Positions 16,420-24,282 of a DNA stretch of 35,303 nucleotides are shown here, one piece after another. Numbering within the stretch: the first letter of the stretch is position 1; each line of letters opens with the position of its first letter. The notes beneath the pieces are model-generated. The model had not been told where the DNA came from. It did no database searches and worked only from the letters and a program-made list of their open reading frames with translations. A program made the position numbers and the translations under genes. The stretch is from Actinomadura formosensis NBRC 14204 (GTDB taxonomy: Bacteria; Actinomycetota; Actinomycetes; Streptosporangiales; Streptosporangiaceae), in NCBI RefSeq assembly GCF_001552155.1, contig NZ_BCQQ01000074.1, positions 1-35,303 on the forward strand, in the 5' to 3' direction.

Positions 16420-17175
16420 TCAACGGGCTGCCCCCGCCAAGCGCGCAGAGTTCCCGGTGGGGGGACGACCCCCCGCACCCCCCGGCAACCGCATTGAGGC
16501 GAGCAGTTCGGCGAGCCGGCCGGGGACGGTGGCGGTGGCGTCCCAGGTGAGGGCCGCCAGGGTCGCGGGCGGTGTCCGGCCCCACAGGACGCGCGGGAGC
16601 GAGCGGGCGGCGGCGATCTCGCGGATCTCGTGCAGCGCGCGATCCCGGTCGTACATGCCGGGTACGCCCAGGTACGCCCAGGGTCCGCCGGGTTCACCGG
16701 CCGCCGCGTCCACGACGAGCAGGTCCACGTCGGCCGAGCCGAGGACGATCGCGGCGTCGTGCGGGTACAGCGGGACGACCTTCGCGTGCCCGGCGAGCAG
16801 CGCCGCCGTGGCCGGGCTCAGCACCCCCGCGATGATCAGGCCGTCGCAGGGTCCCGCGACGAGCAGCCGGTTCTCCGGACGGTCGACGCGGTCGGGCTGG
16901 ACACCGCCGCCGGCGGGCGGACCGGACGCCGGCACGGGGGCGTTCCTCCTGCGCCACAGCCGGTACAGGTCCTTGGGCAGCCGCCGGCCGCGCTTCGGGT
17001 TGCGCGCGGCGCCGGCGACCAGGCGCCCGAACTGAACGGCCGTCGAGGTCTCCAGCGCGGCGAGCCGCCGCTCCAGCTCCGCCAGCCGCGCCTCGCGTTC
17101 CCGCAGCGTGGCCTTCAGCCGTCCGAGCTGCTGATACGCCTTGGCTTCCCTGGCGGTTTCCGTGGTGTCACTCAC
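16420..17175 (-). CDS. Coiled-coil protein with a partial CgeB-like glycosyltransferase N-domain
   Basis: 251 residues from GTG 17175, overlapping the wecB stop by 8 bp. Residues about 8-50 are a strong heptad coiled coil (LKATLREREARLAELERRLA), followed by a basic segment (RNPKRGRRLPKDLYRLWRRR) and a Rossmann-like stretch with DVDLLVVDAAAGEPGGPWAY and ARSLPRVLWGRTPPATLAAL. The last two resemble the N-terminal part of CgeB/DUF3880-type glycosyltransferases (DLLLVES..G..G.W ... IPTVFWNKEDP), but the catalytic C-terminal half is absent. It may be an oligomerising partner of the tandem glycosyltransferase 11 bp downstream. The family link is from memory and tentative. Confidence 0.6.
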   Translation of the reverse strand: MSDTTETAREAKAYQQLGRLKATLREREARLAELERRLAALETSTAVQFGRLVAGAARNPKRGRRLPKDLYRLWRRRNAPVPASGPPAGGGVQPDRVDRPENRLLVAGPCDGLIIAGVLSPATAALLAGHAKVVPLYPHDAAIVLGSADVDLLVVDAAAGEPGGPWAYLGVPGMYDRDRALHEIREIAAARSLPRVLWGRTPPATLAALTWDATATVPGRLAELLASMRLPGGAGGRPPTGNSARLAGAAR

Positions 17176-18250
17176 CCAGATACTCCATGATCACTTCGGC
17201 GATGCGGGGGCCGGCGTGGCCGTCCCACAGGGGTGGTCTCCGGTCGCCCGCCGGCACGCCCGCCTCCAGCGCCTTGCGCGCGGAGGGCACCAGTTCCTCG
17301 AACGTGACGAGGCGGTTCGTGCCGTGGGTGATGGTGATCGGCCGTTCGGTGTTCGGGCGGACGGTCAGGCACGGCACGCCGAGGATCGTCGTCTCCTCCT
17401 GGAGCCCGCCCGAGTCCGTGACGACCGCCGCCGCCCCCCGCACGGCGGCGAGGAAGTCGGTGTACCCGAGCGGCTCCAGGACGTGCACGCCCGGGTGGTC
17501 GTCCAGCCCGGCGGCCAGCAGGTTCGCCCGGCCGCGCGGGTGGACGGGGATGACCAGATCCGCGAGGTCGGCGACGCCGTGCAGGTGCCGGACGAGGGTG
17601 GCCGCGGTCTGCGGCGCGTCCACGTTCGCGGGCCGGTGCACGGTCGCCAGGACGTACCGTTCCGGCAGCCCGTGTCCGGCCCGCACCCGGGCGGTGTCGA
17701 AGGAGTCCAGGTTCGCCAGCAGCGTGTCGATCATCGGGTTGCCGACGAGGTGGGCGCGGGACACCGGCACGCCCTCGGCGGCCAGGTGCCCGATCCCCTC
17801 CGGGCTCGTGACCAGGCACAGCGCGGACAGCTGGTCGGTGACCCGCCGGTTGACCTCCTCCGGCATGGTCATGTCGAAGCTGCGCAGCCCGGCCTCCACA
17901 TGGGCGACCGGGATGTGCAGTTTGGCCGCGACGAGGGCGGCGGCGAGGGTCGAGTTCACGTCGCCGTACACGATGACCAGTGCGGGTGAACGGCTCGTGA
18001 ACTCCCCCTCCAGCCCGATCATGAGCGCGGCGGTCTGCTCGGCGTGCCCGCCGGAGCCGACGCCGAGGTTGACGTCGGGTTCGGGGAGGCCCAGTTCGGC
18101 GAAGAAGATCTCCGACATCCGCGCGTCGTAGTGCTGGCCGGTGTGGACCACGGCCTGCTCGGCGCCGGCGGCCCGCAGCGCGGCGATCACCGGGGCGGCC
18201 TTGACGAAGTTCGGCCGCGCTCCGAGAACGTGCACGATGGGTGCCAACAC
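17168..18250 (-). CDS. wecB: UDP-N-acetylglucosamine 2-epimerase (non-hydrolysing)
   Basis: 360 residues. GTG 18250 is preferred over GTG 18268 because AGAAGGGA lies just upstream of it and the protein then starts LAPIVHVLGARPNFVKAAP. Diagnostic motifs: HTGQHYDARMSEIFF, VYGDVNSTLAAALVA, HVEAGLRSFDMTMPEEVNRR, VHPRGRANLL and DSGGLQEETTILGVPCLTVR with TERPITITHGTN. It interconverts UDP-GlcNAc and UDP-ManNAc in the cytoplasm. The partner dehydrogenase (wecC) is in the divergent operon at 19755. First gene of a three-gene minus-strand operon; only 42 bp separate it from the divergent 18293 gene. Confidence 0.95.
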   Translation of the reverse strand: MLAPIVHVLGARPNFVKAAPVIAALRAAGAEQAVVHTGQHYDARMSEIFFAELGLPEPDVNLGVGSGGHAEQTAALMIGLEGEFTSRSPALVIVYGDVNSTLAAALVAAKLHIPVAHVEAGLRSFDMTMPEEVNRRVTDQLSALCLVTSPEGIGHLAAEGVPVSRAHLVGNPMIDTLLANLDSFDTARVRAGHGLPERYVLATVHRPANVDAPQTAATLVRHLHGVADLADLVIPVHPRGRANLLAAGLDDHPGVHVLEPLGYTDFLAAVRGAAAVVTDSGGLQEETTILGVPCLTVRPNTERPITITHGTNRLVTFEELVPSARKALEAGVPAGDRRPPLWDGHAGPRIAEVIMEYLGE

Positions 18251-18292
18251 GATTTCCCTTCTGTTCACCGGGGTCGCTTAGCGTCCGGCCCC

Positions 18293-19735
18293 GTGGTCGA
18301 CCAATCGGTGCTGAAGAAATCCGTCTACCTGGCCGGGCTCGCCGGGCGGCAGGTACGCGACGATCCCCGGCGGGCGGCACGGCTGGCCGTCCGGCTGGTC
18401 GCGCGAACCCCGTTCGGTGCCCGGCTGCGGCGGTCCCGGCTGGCCGTCCCGCGACCCCGGGACGTCCGGCGCGAGACCGCGGATCTGCGTGCCCTGCTCG
18501 CTCGGCCGGCGGCGCCGTCGCGGCGCGGGCCCCGGCCCGGGAACGGCGTGCTGCAGTTCGTGACGAACGCGCTGCCGGCCACGAACGCCGGCTACACCGT
18601 CCGGACGCACCGGATCGCGCTCGCCCAGCGGGAGTCGGGACTCGACACGCACGTGGTCACCCGGCTCGGCTACCCGCTCAGCCGGGGCGCCGGGGACGCG
18701 CGGGCGAGGGTGGACCTCGACGGCGTCCCGTACCACCGGCTGCTGCCCTGGCTGCCGCCGGGAGATCCGCGCCGCGCCGTCGAAAAGAGCGCCGACCTGG
18801 CCGGACGGCTGGTGGCGGAGCTGCGGCCGGCCGTCCTGCACGCGGTCAGCGACCATCGGAACGCGGCCGTCGCGCTGGAGGTGGGACGCCGCCACGGCAT
18901 CCCCGTCGTCTACGAGGTGCGCGGCTTCCCGGAGGATTCCTGGCTCTCCCGCGACCCCGCCCACCGTGAGACCGATGACTTCTACCGGCTGACCCGCGAG
19001 GTGGAGACGCGCCGCATGGCCGAGGCGGACGCGGTCGTGACGCTCGGCGAGGCGATGCGGGCGGAGATCGCCTCCCGCGGCATCCCCGCCGAGAAGATCC
19101 TCACGGTGCCGAACGGTGTGGACGAGACGTTCCTCCGGCCGCTGCCCGACCCGGGTGACCTGCGTGGACGCCTCGGCATCCCGGACGGCGCCACGGTCGT
19201 CGGCCTCACCTCCTCGTTCTACGGCTACGAGGGCATCGACACGCTCATCGACGCCGCCGCCCTGCTCCGCGACCGGGGAACCCCCGTCACGCTGCTGCTG
19301 GTCGGGCACGGCCCGGAGCGCGCCGCGCTGGAACGGCGCGCGGCCGGGCACGGGATTCACGCCGTGTTCACCGGCCGGGTGCCGATGGAGTCCGTTCGCC
19401 GATTCCACGCCGTCCTCGATGTGTTCGCGGTTCCGCGCCGGGCGGACCGTGTCTGCCAATTGGTGACGCCTCTGAAGCCGATCGAGGCGATGGCCGGAGG
19501 AATTCCCGTTATAGCCAGTGATGTCATGGCCCTCCGGGAAATCGTGGAACCCGGCGTGACCGGCGAGTTAACAGTTCCGGAAGACCCGGAAGCATGGGCG
19601 AATTGTCTGGAAGATCTGGCTTACAGTCCGGAACGGAGAAAGAAGATCGGGCGGTCGGCCCGGGAATGGGTCGCGGCGGAACGCACCTGGCGCGCCGTGA
19701 CCGGGCGATACCGGGCCGCCTACCGACTCACCTAG
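18293..19735 (+). CDS. GT4-family glycosyltransferase
   Basis: GTG 18293 gives 480 residues; the frame is open from 18044 but that part lies over wecB. The first 80 residues are a basic, Arg-rich helix region (RQVRDDPRRAARLAVRLV) likely to bind the membrane surface. Then GT-B: LQFVTNALPATNAGYTVRTH, IPVVYEVRGFPEDSW, LTVPNGVDETFLRPLPDPGD, LLLVGHGPERAALERRAAGH and LKPIEAMAGGIPVIASDVMA. Retaining GT4 of the TuaC-like type. The Shine-Dalgarno is weak. The last ~360 bp (19370-19735) use many A/T-ending codons (att, gtt, ata, gaa, tta, aca), unlike the 5' part. First gene of the plus-strand operon with wecC 19 bp downstream, so likely to add a sugar to the ManNAcA-containing chain. Confidence 0.85.
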   Translation: MVDQSVLKKSVYLAGLAGRQVRDDPRRAARLAVRLVARTPFGARLRRSRLAVPRPRDVRRETADLRALLARPAAPSRRGPRPGNGVLQFVTNALPATNAGYTVRTHRIALAQRESGLDTHVVTRLGYPLSRGAGDARARVDLDGVPYHRLLPWLPPGDPRRAVEKSADLAGRLVAELRPAVLHAVSDHRNAAVALEVGRRHGIPVVYEVRGFPEDSWLSRDPAHRETDDFYRLTREVETRRMAEADAVVTLGEAMRAEIASRGIPAEKILTVPNGVDETFLRPLPDPGDLRGRLGIPDGATVVGLTSSFYGYEGIDTLIDAAALLRDRGTPVTLLLVGHGPERAALERRAAGHGIHAVFTGRVPMESVRRFHAVLDVFAVPRRADRVCQLVTPLKPIEAMAGGIPVIASDVMALREIVEPGVTGELTVPEDPEAWANCLEDLAYSPERRKKIGRSAREWVAAERTWRAVTGRYRAAYRLT

Positions 19736-19754
19736 ACCGAAGGGAGCCGGCCGC

Positions 19755-21017
19755 GTGGATCTCGTGGTCATCGGGCTCGGCTATGTGGGGCTGCCGCTCG
19801 TGCGGGAGGCCTGCCGGGCCGGCCTGCGCGTCGGCGGCCTGGACCGGGACGCGCGCGTGGTCGCCGGGCTCAAGGCCGGGCTGTCGCACATCGACGACGT
19901 CTCGGCCGCCGAGGTCGAGGAGATGCTGGCGGCCGGGTTCGTCCCGAGCCTGCGCGAGAGCGTCCTCGACGGCGCCCGCACGGTGGTCATCTGCGTGCCG
20001 ACACCGCTGTCGCCGGAGGGCGGCCCGGACCTCGGCGCGGTGCGCGGCGCGGCCGGGACGGTCGCCCGGCACCTGGAGCCGGGGACGCTGGTGGTGCTGG
20101 AGTCGACCACCTACCCGGGCACGACCGAGGAGGTCGTCCGGCCGATCCTGGAGACGTCCGGCCTGGTCGCCGGGGAGGAGTTCCACCTGGCGTTCTCGCC
20201 GGAGCGGATCGACCCCGGCAACCCGGTCTACGGGGTGCGCAACACCCCGAAGATCGTCGGCGGGCTGAGCCCGGCGTGCGCGTCGGCGGCGGCGGCGTTC
20301 TACGGCAAGTTCGTCGACCGGATCGTGCAGGCCAAGGGCACCCGCGAGGCGGAGATGGCGAAGCTGCTGGAGAACACCTACCGGCACGTCAACATCGCGC
20401 TGGTCAACGAGATGGCGGTGTTCTGCAACGAACTCGGCATCGATCTGTGGGACGCGATCGACTGCGCGTCCACCAAGCCGTTCGGCTTCCAGGCGTTCCG
20501 GCCGGGGCCGGGCGTCGGCGGGCACTGCATCCCGATCGACCCGAACTACCTGTCGTACAAGGTCAGGTCGCTGGGCTACCCGTTCCGCTTCGTGGAGCTG
20601 GCCCAGGAGATCAACGACCGTATGCCGCGGTACGTCGCGGAACGCGCGCAGCAGCTCCTCAACCGGGAGGGCCGCGCGCTGAAGGGCGCCGGGGTCCTGC
20701 TGCTCGGCGTCACCTACAAGGCCGACATCGCCGACCAGCGCGAGTCACCGGCCCGCCCGGTGGCGCGGCGGCTGGCCCGGCTCGGCGCGGACCTGGCGTT
20801 CCACGACCCGTTCGTCACGTCCTGGGAGGTCGACGGCGCGCGGGTCCCGTACGCGGGGGACGACCTCACGGCCGCGCTGCGGGCGGCCGACCTCGCGATC
20901 ATCCTGGCCGACCACGCCGCCTACGACGCCGGGATCCTGACCCGGCACGCCCGGCTGCTGTTCGACACCCGCGGCCGGACGCGGAACGCCCGGACGGGGA
21001 CCGTGGAACTCCTTTAG
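19755..21017 (+). CDS. wecC: UDP-N-acetyl-D-mannosamine dehydrogenase (nucleotide-sugar dehydrogenase)
   Basis: 420 residues, GTG with GAAGGGAG about 9 nt upstream. NAD-binding N-terminus VVIGLGYVGLPLVREA; STTYPGTTEEVVRPIL; FSPERIDPGNPVYGVRNTPK; AKLLENTYRHVNIALVNEMA; catalytic Cys258 in PGVGGHCIPIDPN; C-terminal GVTYKADIADQRESPA. It oxidises the 6-hydroxymethyl of a UDP-hexose to the uronic acid in two NAD-dependent steps. Pairing with wecB in the divergent operon points to UDP-ManNAc as substrate, giving UDP-ManNAcA for a teichuronic-type polymer; UDP-Glc or UDP-GlcNAc dehydrogenase activity is not excluded. Very high GC3, in contrast to the relaxed codon use immediately on both sides. Confidence 0.92.
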   Translation: MDLVVIGLGYVGLPLVREACRAGLRVGGLDRDARVVAGLKAGLSHIDDVSAAEVEEMLAAGFVPSLRESVLDGARTVVICVPTPLSPEGGPDLGAVRGAAGTVARHLEPGTLVVLESTTYPGTTEEVVRPILETSGLVAGEEFHLAFSPERIDPGNPVYGVRNTPKIVGGLSPACASAAAAFYGKFVDRIVQAKGTREAEMAKLLENTYRHVNIALVNEMAVFCNELGIDLWDAIDCASTKPFGFQAFRPGPGVGGHCIPIDPNYLSYKVRSLGYPFRFVELAQEINDRMPRYVAERAQQLLNREGRALKGAGVLLLGVTYKADIADQRESPARPVARRLARLGADLAFHDPFVTSWEVDGARVPYAGDDLTAALRAADLAIILADHAAYDAGILTRHARLLFDTRGRTRNARTGTVELL

Positions 21018-21023
21018 CGGAGC

Positions 21024-21104
21024 GGGCCGAGTCGCCCGGCACCGTCCATGCCAGGGACAGCGGGAATTCATCGGCCATTTCCATCGGCACCGGAGACTCG
21101 GCCC
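21024..21104. repeat. Inverted repeat in the gap between wecC and the next GT4 gene
   Basis: GGGCCGAGTC (21024-21033) and GACTCGGCCC (21095-21104) are perfect 10-bp inverted repeats 61 bp apart in the 120-bp gap. They could close a long stem-loop in the mRNA between two operon genes, or be a divided operator. Confidence 0.45.
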
Positions 21105-21137
21105 AAAGACGATGATTTCCCGTACGGAGTGAGCGTG

Positions 21138-22265
21138 ATGCGGGTCTGTGTTTGCACGGTGGTGCACCATCCCGAGGACGCACGTATTCTGCACCGGCAG
21201 ATCCGCGCGCTGCTCGATGCCGGCCATGAAGTCACCTATATCGCCCCTTTCCGGGCATGTAATGCGACTCCGTGGCGGCAGCTCAGCCCGGTGGACGTCC
21301 CGCGGGCCACCGGACGCCGCCGGCTCCGGGCACTGCGCGCCGCGCACCGGGCGCTCACCGAGCACGCCGCCTACGCCGACGTGATCCTGCTGCACGACCC
21401 CGAGCTGCTGGTGTCCCTGCCCCGCGAGGTCCGGCGGCGGACGGTCGTGTGGGACGTCCACGAGGACACCGCCGCCGCCCTGTCCGCCAAGGGCTGGCTG
21501 CCCGGTCCCGCGCGGCCGGTGCTGCGTCCGGCCATCCACCGGCTGGAGCGGCGCAGCGAACGGCGGCACCGGCTGCTGCTCGCCGAGGAGGGCTACCGGT
21601 CCCGGTTCCGCGAGGAGCACCCGGTCGTGCCCAACACCACCCACGTCCCCGACCTGCCGCCCCGGCCGCCGGACGGCCTGCGCGCCGTCTACGTCGGGCA
21701 GCTCTCGCGGGCGCGCGGCGCGCTCGACATGATCGAGATGGCCCGCCGGCTGGCCGCCGAGGGCGTCCTGGTCGAGCTGATCGGCGCGGCCGACGCCGAC
21801 GTCCGGGACGCGCTGCGGGACGCGCGGCACGCGGGCATCGTGCGCTGGTACGGGTTCGTCCCGAACGACCGGGCGCTGCGGATCGCCGAGGGCGCGATGG
21901 CCGGGCTCGCGCTGCTGCACGACGAGCCGAACTACCGGCACTCGATGCCCACGAAGGTCGTCGAGTACATGGCCCGCGGCGTCCCGGTGATCACCACGCC
22001 GAACCCGGCCGCGGTCGGCATCGTCGAGCCGGCCGGCTGCGGCCTCGTCGTCCCGTTCGGCGACCCGCAGGCCGCCGCCAAGGCCGTCCTGCGGCTGCGG
22101 GACGACCCTCATCACCGCACCGAACTGGGCAAACGCGGCTACGAGGCGGCCCGCGCGCGGTTCCACTGGCCCGTGCACGCCGCGCGCTTCGTCGCCCAGC
22201 TGGAGGCGTGGGCGAACCACTGCGCCGACCCCGTCCGGGAGCCCGAGCCCGTCTCCGAGCGCTGA
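21138..22265 (+). CDS. GT4-family glycosyltransferase
   Basis: ATG 21138 (GGAG at 21126-21129, 8 nt spacing) is preferred over the upstream in-frame ATG 21048, because the protein then opens with a GT-B strand (MRVCVCTVVHHPEDARILHR). 375 residues. Motifs: VILLHDPELLVSLP, VVWDVHEDTAAALSAKGW, LRAVYVGQLSRARGALDMIE, LLHDEPNYRHSMPTKVVEYM and GVPVITTPNPAAVGIVEPAG. Similar in outline to actinobacterial glycosyltransferases that act on lipid-linked envelope sugars. Third gene of the operon with the 18293 gene and wecC. The first ~40 codons have relaxed codon use (gtt, att, gaa, tat). Ends 7 bp from the convergent beta-propeller gene. Confidence 0.85.
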   Translation: MRVCVCTVVHHPEDARILHRQIRALLDAGHEVTYIAPFRACNATPWRQLSPVDVPRATGRRRLRALRAAHRALTEHAAYADVILLHDPELLVSLPREVRRRTVVWDVHEDTAAALSAKGWLPGPARPVLRPAIHRLERRSERRHRLLLAEEGYRSRFREEHPVVPNTTHVPDLPPRPPDGLRAVYVGQLSRARGALDMIEMARRLAAEGVLVELIGAADADVRDALRDARHAGIVRWYGFVPNDRALRIAEGAMAGLALLHDEPNYRHSMPTKVVEYMARGVPVITTPNPAAVGIVEPAGCGLVVPFGDPQAAAKAVLRLRDDPHHRTELGKRGYEAARARFHWPVHAARFVAQLEAWANHCADPVREPEPVSER

Positions 22266-22272
22266 CCGCCGG

Positions 22273-24186
22273 TCAGGCCGGGTGGCGCAGCCGGTACGCG
22301 ACGGCCCGGGCGATGCGGGCCGCGGCACCCGGCGGGCGGTTCGCCTCCACCACCAGGACGTACCGGCCGACCCGCAACGCGATCATGCCCGCGGTCGGGC
22401 CGATCTCGTACGCCTCGTCGCCGCCGATGTCGCGGCGCCGCCGGGCCTGCGCCTGCGTGGCCTGCAGGGCGTCCAGCATCCGGGACGCCGCCTCGTGCGT
22501 CTCGGCCACCCAGCGGACGCTGAGGGTGAGGCCCCGCACGGGCGGATCGGCGTCCTCCTCCGTGCTCCCGGGCGGCTCGGCCCCGGCCGACTCCGACGCC
22601 ATCGGCTTCGGCGCCGGGCGCCTGCCATCGCCGTCCCCGGACGCGCGGCCCTTGCGGTGCGGCTCGTACGTGCACGACACGGGGTGCGGCAGCCCGACCG
22701 ATCCGGCGGAGGCGCGGCTCGGCTCGGCGGCATAGCCGGTCATCCGCGCCGCCGCCAGGTCGGGTTTGGTGAGCAGCGCGCAGGCGTCCGGCCAGTCCGC
22801 GACGGGCACGCCGCCGAGTTCGGGCGGGCCGGTGCCGGTGAGCCCGCCGCGCAGCACGACCAGCCGCGCCGCGCCGTCCGGGCGGGGCGCCGCCTGCGCG
22901 ACGGCCACGTACAGCAGCCCGCCCGCCGCCGCCAGCCACGGCCGGACGCCCGGGAGGTCCGGGTCCATCGGGAACGGCGCGGGCGCGGTCGTGGTGCCGC
23001 CGTCGCCCGGTGCCACGATGTCGACGCCGGCCGGCAGCAGGCTCTCCGACAGCCGGGGGCGCAGCGCGAAGATCTGCCCGCCGGCCTGCGCGAGCGCCGC
23101 GTACGCGGGGACGTCGCGGCCCCATTCGACCCGCCCGGACGACACGTCCACCGCCTCCATGCGGGTGGCGTCGGAACGGGACCCCTCCGGGTGGTAGACG
23201 ATCACGAGCCGGCCCGGCGTCAGCACACCCGGGCACATCAGGTCGCCGCACACCCCGTCGCCCTTCCAGACGCCGAACCGGCCGCCGTCCTCGCGGAACG
23301 CGCGCAGCGCCGTGCCGTCGGAGGCGAGCGTGACCCCGTCCAGCATCGACACCTCGGGCGACTCCCCGGAGCCGAGGCGCTCGTCCCAGCGGACGGTGCC
23401 CTTCGCCGGGTCGACCGCGAGCAGCCGGCTGCGCCGCCGCCCCTCCTCCCGGCAGTCCAGGCCGAACGCGGCGAGCGTCTCCCGGCCGTCGGAGGGGTGC
23501 GCGCCGCCCTCGAACAGCCGGCAGCCGTGCGGCAGCGCCAGCCGCCACACCCGGTTCCCGGTCACCGCGGAGACGCCGAACAGCGTCCGGTGGGGCTCGT
23601 CGGTGGTGAGCAGGACGTCGGATCCGGCGGGCCAGCGCAGCGTCGTGCGGGACACCGCGGCGGGCCGCTCCCCCTCCCGCCGCCACAGCAGCCCGCCGGA
23701 CAGCGCGTCGAACGCGACCATCGCCCGGGCACCGCGGTCGCCGTCCCGCTCGAAGTGGGCGACGAGCCGGGACCGGGTGGAGGTCCAGCCGAGCAGCGTC
23801 CAGCCGGACCTGCGGTAGCTCCAGCGGTCGCCGCCGGTCCGCGCGTCCCGCACCTCCAGGCCGCGGCCGGACGCGGTCACGACCTGCCCCTGCGCGACCT
23901 CGTAGGCGACGCCGTCGTAGCCGGCCACGGCTCCGTGGTGCGTGCGCGTCGTCCGCTCCCAGCTGACCGCGAGCGGCCCCGGCGGCGGCCCCACCTCGCT
24001 CTGCGGCCTGACGGGCTCGCCGGTCACGGTGTGCCGCACCTGCCACCATTCGGCGCGCAGGACGCACCTGTCGACGAGCACGACGCACAGCGCCACGGCG
24101 ACCGCCGCGGAGACCAGCCCGAGCGCGACGCGGACCCTGCCCACGGACTCCGGTCGGCCACCAGGCCGCTGCCGGCTCCCGACCAC
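22273..24186 (-). CDS. Membrane-anchored PQQ-like beta-propeller protein
   Basis: 637 residues from GTG 24186, which has GGAGGGGAGG 10 nt upstream; ATG 24240 would add 18 residues. An Arg/Gly-rich start is followed by one hydrophobic segment (VALGLVSAAVAVALCVVLVD), so the protein is secreted but tethered, or a lipid-independent signal anchor. The exported part has repeated Trp-containing blades (LEVRDARTGGDRWSYRRSGW, VTGNRVWRLALPHG, VDPAKGTVRWDERLG, VDVSSGRVEWGRDVP) of the PQQ-like/pyrrolo-quinoline repeat type. The C-terminal ~200 residues form a separate domain with DWPDACALLTKPDLAA and CTYEPHR, resembling Cys-pair substrate-binding tails seen in actinobacterial lipoproteins. No catalytic residues recognised; function unknown. 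Not obviously part of the glycan pathway. Confidence 0.8.
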   Translation of the reverse strand: MVGSRQRPGGRPESVGRVRVALGLVSAAVAVALCVVLVDRCVLRAEWWQVRHTVTGEPVRPQSEVGPPPGPLAVSWERTTRTHHGAVAGYDGVAYEVAQGQVVTASGRGLEVRDARTGGDRWSYRRSGWTLLGWTSTRSRLVAHFERDGDRGARAMVAFDALSGGLLWRREGERPAAVSRTTLRWPAGSDVLLTTDEPHRTLFGVSAVTGNRVWRLALPHGCRLFEGGAHPSDGRETLAAFGLDCREEGRRRSRLLAVDPAKGTVRWDERLGSGESPEVSMLDGVTLASDGTALRAFREDGGRFGVWKGDGVCGDLMCPGVLTPGRLVIVYHPEGSRSDATRMEAVDVSSGRVEWGRDVPAYAALAQAGGQIFALRPRLSESLLPAGVDIVAPGDGGTTTAPAPFPMDPDLPGVRPWLAAAGGLLYVAVAQAAPRPDGAARLVVLRGGLTGTGPPELGGVPVADWPDACALLTKPDLAAARMTGYAAEPSRASAGSVGLPHPVSCTYEPHRKGRASGDGDGRRPAPKPMASESAGAEPPGSTEEDADPPVRGLTLSVRWVAETHEAASRMLDALQATQAQARRRRDIGGDEAYEIGPTAGMIALRVGRYVLVVEANRPPGAAARIARAVAYRLRHPA

Positions 24187-24282
24187 GACCGCGCCGCCTC
24201 CCCTCCGCTGAATACCGTGTACCTGGACGACACCCACCATGCCGTGTGCATGGACGCCCGCGCGACAGAACGGAGAGGAACC

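Noticed and set aside
14099..17035. 978-codon plus-strand open frame
   Set aside because: Antisense of the tandem glycosyltransferase and coiled-coil genes, a common GC-rich artefact; no domain or start signal.
22282..24282. Long plus-strand extension upstream of the HD hydrolase
   Set aside because: It is antisense to the beta-propeller gene; only the part from 24283 carries the HD domain.
24187..24282. Strong promoter between the beta-propeller and HD genes
   Set aside because: TATTCA on the minus strand is a weak -10 and no matching -35 exists; not enough to annotate.
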